Of a stretch of DNA of 64,000 nucleotides, positions 16,617 through 25,539 are shown one piece after another (within the stretch, counting starts at the first letter, position 1; every line of letters starts with the position of its first letter). The position numbers were made by a program, and so were the translations under genes. This DNA comes from Palleronia pontilimi (lineage in GTDB: Bacteria > Pseudomonadota > Alphaproteobacteria > Rhodobacterales > Rhodobacteraceae). The stretch covers positions 1-64,000 of the forward strand of contig NZ_JAEKPD010000018.1 of the NCBI RefSeq assembly GCF_016412875.1, read 5' to 3'. The notes under the pieces were generated by a model. That model did no database searches. It had not been told where the DNA came from and was given only the letters and a program-made list of their open reading frames with translations.

Positions 16617-18017
16617 ATGCTGAACACCCTTTCAGGACGCTTCCTTGCCCTCACGGTCGTCTTCGTGATGATCGCGGAAGTCCTGATCTTCTTGCCGTCC
16701 GTCGCGCGCTTCCGCGAGGATTACCTGCTGTCGCGGCTGGAACGCGCGCAGATCGCGTCGCTGGCGCTGCTGGCCGACGAGATGATCGACCCCGCGCTGG
16801 AAGGCGAGCTGCTGGAAAACGCCGAGGTCTTCAACGTGGTCCTGCGCCGCGACGAGATCCGGCAGCTGGTGCTGAGCTCGCCCATCCCGTCGCCCATCGT
16901 GGCGACCTACGATATGCGCGATTCGAGCCCCTGGACGTTGATCCGCGACGCGCTTGAAACCCTGGCCCGTCCCGGCAACGAGGTGATCCGCGTGCTCGGC
17001 TCGCCGGTCCGCGAGGGGGGCGAGCTGATCGAGATCACCATGGCCACCGGGCCATTGCGGGGCGCCATGCTGGAATACGGGCTGCGCGTGCTGGTGCTAT
17101 CGGCGGTGATCTCGGTCGTGACCGCGCTGCTGCTGTTCCTGGCGGTGCGCCGCTTCCTGGTGGTGCCGATCCAGGGCGTCGTCGCGGCCATGGAAAGCTA
17201 CGCCAAGGCCCCCGAGGACGCCCGCCGCATCATCGAGCCGCATGCGGGTATCGTCGAGCTGCGCGCCGCCGAAGAGGCGCTGCAATCGCTGCAGACGCAG
17301 CTGACGGCGGCGCTGAAGCAGAAGGACCGGCTGGCGCAACTGGGCGGCGGGGTCGCCAAGATCAGCCACGACCTGCGCAACGTGCTGACCACTTCGCAGC
17401 TGTTCGCCGACCGGATCGAGACGACGACGGACCCGACGGTGGCCCGCATGGTGCCGAAGCTGCTGAACTCGATCCGCCGCGCGGTGTCGATCTGCGAAGG
17501 CGTGCTCGCCTTCGGCCGCGCCGACGAGCCGCCGCCCGCGCTGAGCCATGTGAGCCTGGCGCAGATCGTCCACGACGTGATCGACGGCGAGCGTCTGGCG
17601 GCGGGCGATGCCGAGATCTCGTTCTCCGAAGACGTGTCGCCGACGATGCTGGTGCGCGCCGATCCCGAGCAGCTTTATCGCGTGATCTCGAACCTGGTGC
17701 GCAACGCCCGCCAGGCGATCGAGGCGTCGCGCAAGGCGGGCGAGATCGGCATCAGCGCGGTCGAGACGGACGTGGCCTGGATCATCCGCGTCAGCGACAC
17801 CGGTCCCGGCCTGCCGCCAAAGGCGCAGGAGCACCTGTTCCTGCCGTTCCAGGGGGCGGTGAAGAAGGGCGGATCGGGGCTTGGCCTGGCCATCGCCGCG
17901 GAACTGGTGCGCGGCCACGGCGGCACGCTGGGCCTTTACGAGACGGGGCCGCGCGGCACCACGTTCGAGATCACCTTGCCCAAGACCCTGGCCATAGTCG
18001 ACACCGCCGTGGCCTGA
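16617..18017 (+). CDS. Membrane sensor histidine kinase (orphan)
   Basis: 466 aa. Membrane helices at about 9-28 and 156-178 enclose a periplasmic sensor domain of about 125 residues. A HAMP-like linker precedes the dimerisation box KISHDLRNVLTTS with phospho-acceptor His251. The ATPase domain has an N box (NLVRNARQAIE, Asn363), G1 DTGPGLP and G2 GGSGLGL. No response regulator lies alongside. It follows the flavoprotein by 21 nt and may be cotranscribed. Signal unknown. Confidence 0.9.
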   Translation: MLNTLSGRFLALTVVFVMIAEVLIFLPSVARFREDYLLSRLERAQIASLALLADEMIDPALEGELLENAEVFNVVLRRDEIRQLVLSSPIPSPIVATYDMRDSSPWTLIRDALETLARPGNEVIRVLGSPVREGGELIEITMATGPLRGAMLEYGLRVLVLSAVISVVTALLLFLAVRRFLVVPIQGVVAAMESYAKAPEDARRIIEPHAGIVELRAAEEALQSLQTQLTAALKQKDRLAQLGGGVAKISHDLRNVLTTSQLFADRIETTTDPTVARMVPKLLNSIRRAVSICEGVLAFGRADEPPPALSHVSLAQIVHDVIDGERLAAGDAEISFSEDVSPTMLVRADPEQLYRVISNLVRNARQAIEASRKAGEIGISAVETDVAWIIRVSDTGPGLPPKAQEHLFLPFQGAVKKGGSGLGLAIAAELVRGHGGTLGLYETGPRGTTFEITLPKTLAIVDTAVA

Positions 18018-18129
18018 GGGCTCGGCCCGGATCCGGGGTCGCGACGCCGCCGCGGGCCGGGCGCGTCGCCCATTGACCGGCTGGGGGAAATCCTCAACAA
18101 CGGGGCGACCAGGCCTTTGGGAAGACAGG

Positions 18130-19359
18130 ATGTACGACTTCGCCGTCATGTGGGACTGGCTGGCCTTCGCGGTGCGCTGGCTGCACGTGATCACGGCCAT
18201 CGCGTGGATCGGATCGTCGTTCTACTTCATCGCGCTGGACCTGGGGCTGCGCAAGGCGCCCGACCTGCCGCCCGGCGCCCATGGCGAGGAATGGCAGGTC
18301 CACGGCGGCGGCTTCTACCATATCCGCAAGTACCTGGTGGCCCCCGACGCGATGCCCGAGCACCTGACCTGGTTCAAGTGGGAAAGCTATTCCACCTGGC
18401 TGTCGGGCGTGGCCCTTCTGGCCGTGCTCTACTGGGCGGGGGCCGAGTTATACATGATCGACCCCGCGCGCGCGGACCTCGCCACCTGGCAGGCCATCGC
18501 GCTGTCGGTGGCCTTCATCGCGCTGGGCTGGGTGGGCTACGACGCGCTCTGCCGCTCGCCGCTGAAATCGCGGCCCACCGCCGTCATGCTGGTGCTCTTC
18601 GCGGGCATCGTCGCGACCTCGTGGCTGCTGAACCAGGTCTTCACGGGCCGCGCCGCGCTTTTGCACCTGGGCGCGATCACCGCCACGATCATGACCGCCA
18701 ACGTGGCGATGGTCATCATGCCGAACCAGCGCATCGTGGTGGCCGACCTGAAGGCGGGCCGCACGCCGGACCCGAAATACGGCGCCATCGCCAAGCTGCG
18801 CTCGACCCACAACAATTACCTGACGCTGCCGGTGATCTTCCTGATGCTGTCGAACCACTACCCGCTGGCCTTCGGCACCGACAACGCGTGGATCATCGCG
18901 GCGCTGGTCTTCCTGATCGGCGTGTCGATCCGCCATTACTTCAACACCCGCCACGCGCGCGCGGGCAATCCCACCTGGACCTGGGCCGTGACGGTGGTGC
19001 TGTTCCTGGCACTGGCCTGGCTTTCGACCGCGCCGCTCTACGCCGACGACCCCGCCGAGCAGGCGATGACGCCCCTGGCCCAGCGCTACGCCGCCGCGCC
19101 GGGCTTCGCCGACATCCACCAGACCGTCACCGGGCGCTGCTCCATGTGCCACGCGCGCGAGCCGGTGTGGCCCGGCCTCCGCTGGGCGCCCAAGGGCGTC
19201 GTGCTGGAAACCGAGGCCGACGTCGCGGGCCAGGCGCGCCGGATCTTCCTGCAATCGGGCGTCAGCCACGCCATGCCGCCGGGCAACATCACCGACCTGT
19301 CCGATGCCGACCGCGCCGCGATCCGCGCCTGGTATCGCGCCGCCCAGCAAGGGGCCTGA
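18130..19359 (+). CDS. puuD: Membrane urate oxidase PuuD with cytochrome c domain
   Basis: 409 aa. About eight membrane helices in residues 1-310 with several conserved His (RWLHVITAIAWIG, HYFNTRHAR), then a C-terminal c-type cytochrome with heme motif CSMCH (337-341) and candidate axial Met382 in HAMPPGN. PuuD oxidises urate to 5-hydroxyisourate and passes electrons to the respiratory chain instead of making H2O2. The ATG at 18130 has GGGAAGAC upstream. The next gene starts 4 nt after its stop, so both are cotranscribed. Confidence 0.92.
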   Translation: MYDFAVMWDWLAFAVRWLHVITAIAWIGSSFYFIALDLGLRKAPDLPPGAHGEEWQVHGGGFYHIRKYLVAPDAMPEHLTWFKWESYSTWLSGVALLAVLYWAGAELYMIDPARADLATWQAIALSVAFIALGWVGYDALCRSPLKSRPTAVMLVLFAGIVATSWLLNQVFTGRAALLHLGAITATIMTANVAMVIMPNQRIVVADLKAGRTPDPKYGAIAKLRSTHNNYLTLPVIFLMLSNHYPLAFGTDNAWIIAALVFLIGVSIRHYFNTRHARAGNPTWTWAVTVVLFLALAWLSTAPLYADDPAEQAMTPLAQRYAAAPGFADIHQTVTGRCSMCHAREPVWPGLRWAPKGVVLETEADVAGQARRIFLQSGVSHAMPPGNITDLSDADRAAIRAWYRAAQQGA

Positions 19360-19363
19360 TGCC

Positions 19364-20230
19364 GTGACCGAGCCCATCCAGCGCAAGTATTTCACCCCCG
19401 CGGGCGGCCATCCGGGCCAGGACCGGCTGATGACCGACCGCTCGGTCTTCACGACCGCCTACGCGGTGATCCCCCACGGCGTGCTGCAGGACATCACCAC
19501 GTCGCGCCTGCCGTTCTGGACGAAGACCCAGCTCTGGGTGATCGCGCGGCCAATGACGGGCTTTTCCGAGACGTTCTCGCATTACCTCATGCGGGTGGCG
19601 CCGGGCGGCGGCTCGGACCGTCCCGACGACGACACCCGCGCCGAGGCGGTGCTGTTCTTCACGTCCGGCACGGGGCGCATCACCATCGCGGGCCAAAGCC
19701 ACACCATGCGCGAAGGCTCCTACGCCTATATCGCGCCCGGCACCGAGTGGAGCCTTTTCGCGGGCGACCGCGAGGCGCTGCGCTTCCACTGGATCCGCAA
19801 GCTCTTCCAGCCGGTCGACGGGCTGGACGCGCCCGAGAGCTTCGTCACCCACGAAGACCGCGTGACCCCCGTCGCCATGCCCAAGACCGACGGCCACTGG
19901 ACCACGACCCGCTTCGTCGACCCCGAGGATCTGCGCCACGACATGCACGTGAACATCGTCAGCTTCGATCCGGGCGCGATGATCCCCTTCATGGAAACCC
20001 ACGTGATGGAGCACGGGCTTTATGTGCTGGAAGGCAAGGCGGTCTACCGGCTCAACGACGACTGGGTCGAGGTCGAGGCCGGCGATTATTTGTGGCTGCG
20101 CGCCTTCTGTCCGCAAGCCTGCTACGCGGGCGGGCCGGGGCTGTTTCGCTACCTGCTCTACAAGGACGTGAACCGTCACGCGGCACTGGGCCTATTGGGC
20201 GACCAGACCGCGCCCGCCCGGCGCCGCTGA
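19364..20230 (+). CDS. (S)-ureidoglycine aminohydrolase (bicupin)
   Basis: 288 aa, two cupin domains. The second carries the metal site in FMETHVMEHGLYVLEGKAVYRL and the first has EAVLFFTSGTGRI. It matches ureidoglycine aminohydrolase, which releases ammonia from (S)-ureidoglycine to give ureidoglycolate. The GTG at 19364 follows puuD by 4 nt, with AAGGGG in the end of puuD as ribosome-binding site. Some databases name this family bifunctional with allantoicase, but no allantoicase domain is present. Confidence 0.88.
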   Translation: MTEPIQRKYFTPAGGHPGQDRLMTDRSVFTTAYAVIPHGVLQDITTSRLPFWTKTQLWVIARPMTGFSETFSHYLMRVAPGGGSDRPDDDTRAEAVLFFTSGTGRITIAGQSHTMREGSYAYIAPGTEWSLFAGDREALRFHWIRKLFQPVDGLDAPESFVTHEDRVTPVAMPKTDGHWTTTRFVDPEDLRHDMHVNIVSFDPGAMIPFMETHVMEHGLYVLEGKAVYRLNDDWVEVEAGDYLWLRAFCPQACYAGGPGLFRYLLYKDVNRHAALGLLGDQTAPARRR

Positions 20231-20536
20231 CCGGCCGGTCGCGCCCGGCCCCCATCTTTGTTCTTTCGAAATATCCCGGGGGTCCGGGGGCAGCGGCCCC
20301 GGCCCGGCGGCGCTCAGTGGCGCGGCGTGCCCGCGTCCCTGCGCCGGGTGATCGACATCGATACCAGTAAGCTGAGCGGACCAGATGCGACAAACGCCCG
20401 GCAGGCGGATGCTGGCCTGATCGCCCTCATCCACAGCGCGGCCACCGTGGGTTAGCGTTTCTGAACGGGGATCGTATGTCGGGGCAGGCGACAGGCCGAG
20501 GCGAAGACCCTCGCGCGGATGTCAGCATGAACCGGC
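20231..20536. other. Intergenic region between the ureidoglycine gene and the GT61 gene
   Basis: 306 nt without a convincing gene. It holds the intergenic motif copy at 20252-20279 and, after it, a GC stem (20284-20289 with 20297-20302) without a T-run that may end the puuD transcript. The rest, towards the convergent GT61 stop, shows nothing I can name. Confidence 0.5.
20252..20279 (-). repeat. Short intergenic motif, copy A
   Basis: On the minus strand CCGGGATATTTCGAAAGAAC followed by AAAGATGG. Matches copies at 39266 and 42716 in the invariant parts CCGGGATATTT and GAACAAAGATGG, with a variable middle. Located just after a gene end. Confidence 0.75.
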
Positions 20537-21640
20537 TCAGCCGGTCGACGCGGTCGGTCCCAGGATGTCGATCTCCAGCCGCCGTCGCTCGGCCACGACG
20601 TCGCTGGCCGTGATCCGCGGGATCTCCTGATTCCGCGCTAGAAAGCCATGGCGGATCAGATCGGCTGTCAATCCGTCGAAGTCAGGCACCGCGTTCGCCA
20701 TGGGTATCGTGCCGTCGATTAGGAAGTTCTCGATCAGGTGATCGAGATCGAAAACCGGGCCGCCGGTCATGCGTGACAGTTGACCCAGGAAGCCCAGCGG
20801 AGCCTCCCCCATACGACGCCTTATGAAGCCGATCTTTGCGCACGTGCCGGAAAAGGCGACCAAGTGAAAGGCAGAGCCTTCTACGCCAAGAATGACACCG
20901 GCCGCGCGATATTGGGCGATCTGGTCGGGAAGGCTGTGCATTTGCGGATGGAAGATCTCGTAACCGTTTTGCCGGGCCAGGTCCTCGAGCCGATCCTCGA
21001 ACAGCAGGTGTCCTGGCGTTGACCGAATGGCCGTGCGCGAAACGAAGATCTTTCCCGCGCCCGACGGCGCAACGTCGGGCGCGAACCGAGCCTTGATATA
21101 CGCGCGGAACTCGGGGCAGCCCGGCGCCATCAGCGTCGCGCCGCATCCCTGCGGCGGAACGATCAGGCGGTCGAAGCTGGTCGGCACCGACGCGACCTCG
21201 ATCGGTGGCAAGTCCGGGACGAGGTCGAACAGGCCACGCGTCTTGTTGAGGCGGCGGGCAGCCCTTCGCGGATGCATGACCTTCCACGGCAGGAACACGA
21301 TCCCGGCGATCGGGTCAGCCACCATATCGAGTGCCCAAAGACGGGCCAGTGTTTCGACCAGGAAATGTCCGAAGCGGGCGTCGTGCTTGCCACCGAACAG
21401 CCAGGTGCCGGCGCGATGGATCTCGATGGGCATCGGCGTGGCGGGACGATTGACCGCCCGGGTCTCGCTAATGAAACACCGCGAGGCATCGACGAAACTG
21501 CCGTCCTCGCGCAGCACACCGCCAAGCACCTGCCGACCGCGCTTGCCGACCTCGGTGAAGGGGATAAGCGAGGCGTTCGGGACATCTTCGATGTGGTCGG
21601 AAAGCGCCTTTTCCGGATCGTGTGCGTGGTCGGCCAGCAT
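20537..21640 (-). CDS. Glycosyltransferase family 61 (DUF563) protein
   Basis: 367 aa, soluble, no signal peptide. Recognised by the family's C-terminal half: GAGKIFVSRT, LEDLARQNGYEIFHPQMHSL and AGVILGVEGSAFHLVAFSG, the arrangement seen in DUF563/GT61 enzymes that add sugars to surface polysaccharides. FGHFLVETLARLWAL in the N-terminal half is also typical. The start at 21640 has AGAGAG upstream. It interrupts an otherwise complete run of ureide genes and appears less GC-rich than they are, suggesting later insertion. Confidence 0.8.
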   Translation of the reverse strand: MLADHAHDPEKALSDHIEDVPNASLIPFTEVGKRGRQVLGGVLREDGSFVDASRCFISETRAVNRPATPMPIEIHRAGTWLFGGKHDARFGHFLVETLARLWALDMVADPIAGIVFLPWKVMHPRRAARRLNKTRGLFDLVPDLPPIEVASVPTSFDRLIVPPQGCGATLMAPGCPEFRAYIKARFAPDVAPSGAGKIFVSRTAIRSTPGHLLFEDRLEDLARQNGYEIFHPQMHSLPDQIAQYRAAGVILGVEGSAFHLVAFSGTCAKIGFIRRRMGEAPLGFLGQLSRMTGGPVFDLDHLIENFLIDGTIPMANAVPDFDGLTADLIRHGFLARNQEIPRITASDVVAERRRLEIDILGPTASTG

Positions 21641-21804
21641 CTGTATTCTCTCTTTGGGAAAGCGCGGGTCTTCAGATGGATGTGGTTTTCAGTTTCGCAA
21701 GGAATGCGGCACAGACTTGACGGAGCGGGCAGCAGCAGATCGAGCGCGAAAACGATGAAGATCCGGTTCCAAATCGGTTGATACGCCGATCCACTGAAAT
21801 GCGA

Positions 21805-22296
21805 TCATTCTTCCGCTGCCTCAACGAGGATCGGTTTCGAAAGCGGGTACTCCTCCAGGTTGGCGCCGTCGCCGATCCGGTCGATCACGGCGAAGAGCCC
21901 CGGGGCGTGCAGCGGCGTCAGCACACCGTGCCACGTTCCGCGCAGGAAATTGATCGCCTGTCCCGGTGCGGTGACGAAGGCGTGGACCTGCCCGGGCCGA
22001 TCGCCCAGATCTTCGGCAACGATGACAAGGAACGGCTGAAAAGTCATCGGGATGAAAGCCTGGCTGCCCAGCGGGTGACGCTCGAGCAGCTCCAGCCGGT
22101 AGGGCAGGGCGCGGGGTTCGGCGTCGAACAGGCTGATGCCTGCGCGCCCGTCGCCGAAATCGAGCCGCGCGCGGTCGTGGAAGCGGCCGCAGAGCCCCTG
22201 GTTGATGATCCGGTCGGGCGCGCCTCGGGTGTCGAGCACGTCGCCGAAGGGTGTGAAGGCGTTTCGCGTCAGCGTCCGGGCCCGCAGCGAGCTCAC
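21805..22296 (-). CDS. allA: Ureidoglycolate lyase AllA
   Basis: 163 aa. The cupin-like fold of AllA is visible: [14 protein letters not shown] near the N-terminus, [25 protein letters not shown] and the acidic C-terminus. It splits ureidoglycolate into glyoxylate and urea. The GTG at 22296 fits the usual family N-terminus ([13 protein letters not shown]); longer starts would read through the palindromes upstream. No good ribosome-binding site is visible and a palindrome ends 8 nt upstream, so expression may depend on RNA structure. Downstream of puuE-uraD on the same strand. Confidence 0.88.
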   Translation of the reverse strand: MSSLRARTLTRNAFTPFGDVLDTRGAPDRIINQGLCGRFHDRARLDFGDGRAGISLFDAEPRALPYRLELLERHPLGSQAFIPMTFQPFLVIVAEDLGDRPGQVHAFVTAPGQAINFLRGTWHGVLTPLHAPGLFAVIDRIGDGANLEEYPLSKPILVEAAEE

Positions 22297-22304
22297 CGGC
22301 GGCA

Positions 22305-22371
22305 CCGGAATTCTTGAGAATTCCGGCCCGATTTTCTCGAGAAAATCGTCACGTTTTCCGGGCGGAAAACG
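22305..22371. repeat. Tandem-palindrome element, copy 2 (three palindromes)
   Basis: Three dyads in a row: 22305-22326 (arms CCGGAATTCT, 2-nt centre), 22329-22348 (perfect, half-site CGATTTTCTC, centred on CTCGAG) and 22352-22371 (arms CGTTTTCCG). The last two reproduce the architecture of the element at 13382-13425, including the spacer and the ACGTTTTCC arm. It lies between the puuE-uraD stop and allA start. Confidence 0.85.
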
Positions 22372-22375
22372 GCCA

Positions 22376-23788
22376 TCATGCCAGCCGCTCGGCCAGCCGC
22401 AGCGCGGCGATGCGCTCGACCTGGCGGCAGGCCTCGGCAAGCTCGTCCGCCGTCGCGTTCTGCAATCGCCGCTCGAAGGCCTGCAGGATCGCCGCCTTGT
22501 CGTGATCGCGCACCGCGATGATGAAGGGAAACCCGTGTTTCGCCACGTAGGCGTCGTTGAGCTCGGTGAACCGCGCGCGCTCGGCGTCGGTCAGGGCGTC
22601 CAGACCGGCGCTGGACTGCTCGACCGTGCTGTCGGCCGTCAGCCGCCGCGCCGCCGCGAGCTTGCCCGCAAGGTCCGGATGCGCCCGCAGCACCGCCAGC
22701 CGCGCGTCGTCCGGTGCGCGCCGGAACGCCCGCGCCATTGCGTGGGCCAGCCCCGCCGCGCTGTCATGGGCGGGCCCGAGTTCCAGGTCGAACGCCGCGT
22801 CGGCCACCCAGGGGGAATGTTCGTAGATGCCGCCGAAGGCCGCCACGAACTCGGCGCGGTCCATCCGGCTGGGGCGCGCGATATCTCGCCAGGGATGCGT
22901 CTTTGCCCAATGGTCCGCGATCTGGGCGCGGGTGGCGAACCAGACGCCGTCCTGCGCCCGCGCGTGGTCGAGGAAGCGCCGCAGGGCCATGATCCGGCCG
23001 GGCCGTCCGGCCAGGCGGCAATGCAGGCCCACCGACATCATCTTCGGCCGTCCCGCCAGCCCTTCGGCGTAGAGGCAGTCGAAGCTGTCGCGCAGGTAGG
23101 CTTCGAACTGGTCGCCCGAATTGAAGCCCTGCGGCGTGGCGAAGCGCATGTCGTTGGCGTCCAGCGTGTAGGGCACGATCAGCTGCGCGCCGTCCCCGAC
23201 CTGGTGCCAATAGGGCAGGTCGTCGGCGTAGCTGTCGGCCACGTAGTCGAAGCCGCCGTCTTCCGCGGCCAGCCGCACCGTGTTGACCGAGCAGCGCCCG
23301 GTGTACCAGCCGCGGGGGCGCGATCCCGTCACCTCGGTATGCAGGGCGATGGCGGCGGCCATGTCGGCCGCTTCGTCCTGCGGCGGGTAATCCTTGTACT
23401 CGATCCACTTCAGACCGTGCGACGCGATCTCCCATCCGGCCTGCTGCATCGCCGCCACCTGTTCGGGTCCGCGCGCCAGTGCCGTCGCCACGCCGAACAC
23501 CGTCACCGGCAGGTCGGCCAGCAGCCGGTGCAGCCGCCAGAACCCGGCCCGCGCGCCGTATTCGTAGATCGTTTCCATGTTCCAGTGGCGCTGGCCGGGC
23601 CAGGCGGCGGCGCCGACGATTTCGGACAGGAACGCCTCGGAGCCTGCGTCGCCGTGCAGGATGTTGTTCTCGCCGCCTTCCTCGTAGTTCAGCACGATCT
23701 GAACGGCGATCCGCGCGCCACCCGGCCAGGCGGCATCAGGGGGCACGGGGCCGTGGCCGCGCATGTCGCGGGGATAGCGGTCGGGCAT
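22376..23788 (-). CDS. puuE: Fused allantoinase PuuE and OHCU decarboxylase UraD
   Basis: 470 aa in two parts. Residues 1-300 are a polysaccharide-deacetylase-fold allantoinase of the PuuE type ([36 protein letters not shown]). Residues 305-470 are a UraD domain with HPDL, QSSAGLD and FPFIIAV motifs. UraD decarboxylates OHCU to (S)-allantoin and PuuE opens the ring to allantoate, so one protein would perform consecutive steps. The ATG at 23788 begins [13 protein letters not shown]. Divergent from uraH with about 75 nt between. Confidence 0.92.
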   Translation of the reverse strand: MPDRYPRDMRGHGPVPPDAAWPGGARIAVQIVLNYEEGGENNILHGDAGSEAFLSEIVGAAAWPGQRHWNMETIYEYGARAGFWRLHRLLADLPVTVFGVATALARGPEQVAAMQQAGWEIASHGLKWIEYKDYPPQDEAADMAAAIALHTEVTGSRPRGWYTGRCSVNTVRLAAEDGGFDYVADSYADDLPYWHQVGDGAQLIVPYTLDANDMRFATPQGFNSGDQFEAYLRDSFDCLYAEGLAGRPKMMSVGLHCRLAGRPGRIMALRRFLDHARAQDGVWFATRAQIADHWAKTHPWRDIARPSRMDRAEFVAAFGGIYEHSPWVADAAFDLELGPAHDSAAGLAHAMARAFRRAPDDARLAVLRAHPDLAGKLAAARRLTADSTVEQSSAGLDALTDAERARFTELNDAYVAKHGFPFIIAVRDHDKAAILQAFERRLQNATADELAEACRQVERIAALRLAERLA

Positions 23789-23863
23789 GGGCGCATTCCT
23801 CTTGTGCCCGGCATTAGCAGGCGAAACACTGCGTCTTGCAAGCCCGCACGGAGACGCCGCCAG

Positions 23864-24196
23864 ATGCCCGGATACCTGACCACCCATGTTCTCGATACCG
23901 CGAAGGGGGTGCCCGCGCAGGGGTTGCTGATCGTGCTCTACCGCATCGACGGCGACACCCGGACCGAGCTGGCGCGCAAGACCACCAATGCCGACGGGCG
24001 CACCGACGGGCCGATCCTGCCCGAGGACGGCTTCGCCACCGGCACCTACGAGCTGGTGTTCCACGCGGGCGGCTACCTGGGCGACGCGCGCTTTCTGGGC
24101 GACATCCCGATCCGCTTCACGATGGACGAGGACAGCCATTACCACGTGCCGCTGTTGCTGTCGCCCTACGGCTATTCGACCTATCGCGGCAGCTAG
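23864..24196 (+). CDS. uraH: 5-hydroxyisourate hydrolase UraH
   Basis: A 110-aa transthyretin-like enzyme that hydrolyses 5-hydroxyisourate, the PuuD product, to OHCU. It begins [14 protein letters not shown] with the catalytic His, has the R-x-D-G-type loop [11 protein letters not shown], and ends [19 protein letters not shown], the standard YRGS C-terminus. No signal peptide, so it acts in the cytoplasm. A C(UUCG)G-type hairpin directly follows the stop, without a T-run. Confidence 0.95.
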   Translation: MPGYLTTHVLDTAKGVPAQGLLIVLYRIDGDTRTELARKTTNADGRTDGPILPEDGFATGTYELVFHAGGYLGDARFLGDIPIRFTMDEDSHYHVPLLLSPYGYSTYRGS

Positions 24197-24427
24197 GTGC
24201 GCCTTCGGGCGGCGCGCGTGAGGTGAGCGATTCGCGGGATTGCCCCGGTCGCCCGTGTGCGGGCGGAGACGCGCGACGCGGTCGCGGGTCTGGTCCGCCC
24301 CCGGTTCTACGACGAAAGTCCTGATCCCGGCGCGGGTTACGCGTCCTAGTTGAATCCTCCAGCCGGGAAACCCGCTTCGACGAGCGGCACCACGCGGCGG
24401 GTTGCTTGGGCCGGGTGGATATGGTAG

Positions 24428-24464
24428 TTCTGCTTAATAGAATATAATTCCGCATAATGGAATT
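24428..24464 (+). promoter_or_regulatory. TRAP operon promoter with two IclR-type operators
   Basis: Two copies of one 15-nt imperfect palindrome, TTCTGCTTAATAGAA (24428-24442) and TTCCGCATAATGGAA (24448-24462), spaced exactly 20 nt, flank a consensus TATAAT (24443-24448). No good -35 is visible. The outer arms of the second copy extend to AATTCC/GGAATT. The 5'-TTC...GAA-3' pattern fits IclR-family operators and an IclR gene closes the transporter operon. Occupancy would cover the spacer and start site, so repression is the likely mode. Confidence 0.7.
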
Positions 24465-24480
24465 AGGGGAGGAACCACCG

Positions 24481-25530
24481 ATGAAAACCATGCTCAAGAT
24501 CACCGCGACCTGCACCGCGCTGGCCGCCACCGCGGGCCTTGCCGCGGCCGAGACCACGCTGTTCTACGGCGAGGCCGGCCCCAACCGCGGTGCGCGCGCC
24601 GAGGCGACGAACTGGTTCGCCGAGCAGGTGAGCGAAAAGACCGGCGGCGAGCTGGGCTTCGACATCCAGTGGGGCGGCGCGCTGTTCAAGGCGGGCGCCG
24701 CGCTGAACAGCATCGCCGACGGCGTGGCCGATGCGGGCACCATCATCGCGGTCTATTTCCCCCAGGAAATGGTCGCCTACGGCATCGCCGACCTGCCCAT
24801 CAACAACCCCGACGCCTGGGTGGGGATGCGCGCGACCGACGAGCTGATGCGCAGCTCCGAGGCGATCCAGCAGAACCTGGCCGCGCAGAACCTGGTCTAT
24901 GTGGGCACCTACACCACGTCGGCCGTGCATATCGGCTGCAAGGACACCGCGATCCGCACCGCCGACGATATCGACGGGCTGAAGGTCCGCGGCGTCGGCG
25001 CCTACGGCAAGACCTTCGCCGATTTTGGGGCCAACCTGGTGAGCATGTCGATCTACGACGCCTACCAGGGTCTGGATACCGGGCTGATCGATTGCAGCCA
25101 GGGCTACAGCTACGCCGTGGCCGCGCTGAAGCAGCAGGAAGTCATGGACAGTTACACCCTGATGAACTGGGGCCAGGTCGGCGCGCTGGGCATCTTCATG
25201 AACAAGCAGATGTATGACAGCCTGCCGCCCGAGCAGCAGGACGCGCTGATGGAAGCGGGCATGGGCATGGCCGACAAGCTGGGCGAGCTTATCACCGCCG
25301 ACAACGAAAAGGCCATCGAGACCATGAAGGACGCGGGCGTCGAGGTCATCGAGCTGCCCGACGAAGAGCGCGCCAAGCTGGTCGAGAAGGGCAGCACCTA
25401 TATCGACGCCTGGGTCGAGCAGGCCACCGCCGCCGGTCTGGACGGCACGGCGCTGCTGGCCGAGTATCGCGGGCTCATCGACAAGTACACCGCCGAGCGG
25501 GACGACCAGGGCTATCCCTGGACGCGCTGA
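24481..25530 (+). CDS. TRAP transporter substrate-binding protein (DctP type)
   Basis: 349 aa. A Sec signal peptide (residues 1-24, ending LAATAGLAAA) directs it to the periplasm. The DctP core includes GGALFKAGAALNSIADGVADAG, DDIDGLKVRG with the conserved carboxylate-binding Arg, and AYQGLDTGLIDCSQGYSYA. TRAP binding proteins deliver organic acids to the membrane DctQM pair. The ATG at 24481 has GGGGAGGAA upstream. The nearby catabolic genes point to a carboxylic or dicarboxylic acid as ligand. Confidence 0.9.
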   Translation: MKTMLKITATCTALAATAGLAAAETTLFYGEAGPNRGARAEATNWFAEQVSEKTGGELGFDIQWGGALFKAGAALNSIADGVADAGTIIAVYFPQEMVAYGIADLPINNPDAWVGMRATDELMRSSEAIQQNLAAQNLVYVGTYTTSAVHIGCKDTAIRTADDIDGLKVRGVGAYGKTFADFGANLVSMSIYDAYQGLDTGLIDCSQGYSYAVAALKQQEVMDSYTLMNWGQVGALGIFMNKQMYDSLPPEQQDALMEAGMGMADKLGELITADNEKAIETMKDAGVEVIELPDEERAKLVEKGSTYIDAWVEQATAAGLDGTALLAEYRGLIDKYTAERDDQGYPWTR

Positions 25531-25539
25531 CGCCTGACC

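Noticed and set aside
18018..18129. GC-rich inverted sequence GGCCCG...CGGGCC after the histidine kinase gene as a terminator
   Set aside because: The arms are short and interrupted and no T-run follows.
24197..24240. C(UUCG)G hairpin after uraH as a terminator
   Set aside because: The stem is only about 4-5 bp and lacks a T-run; noted in the uraH entry only.
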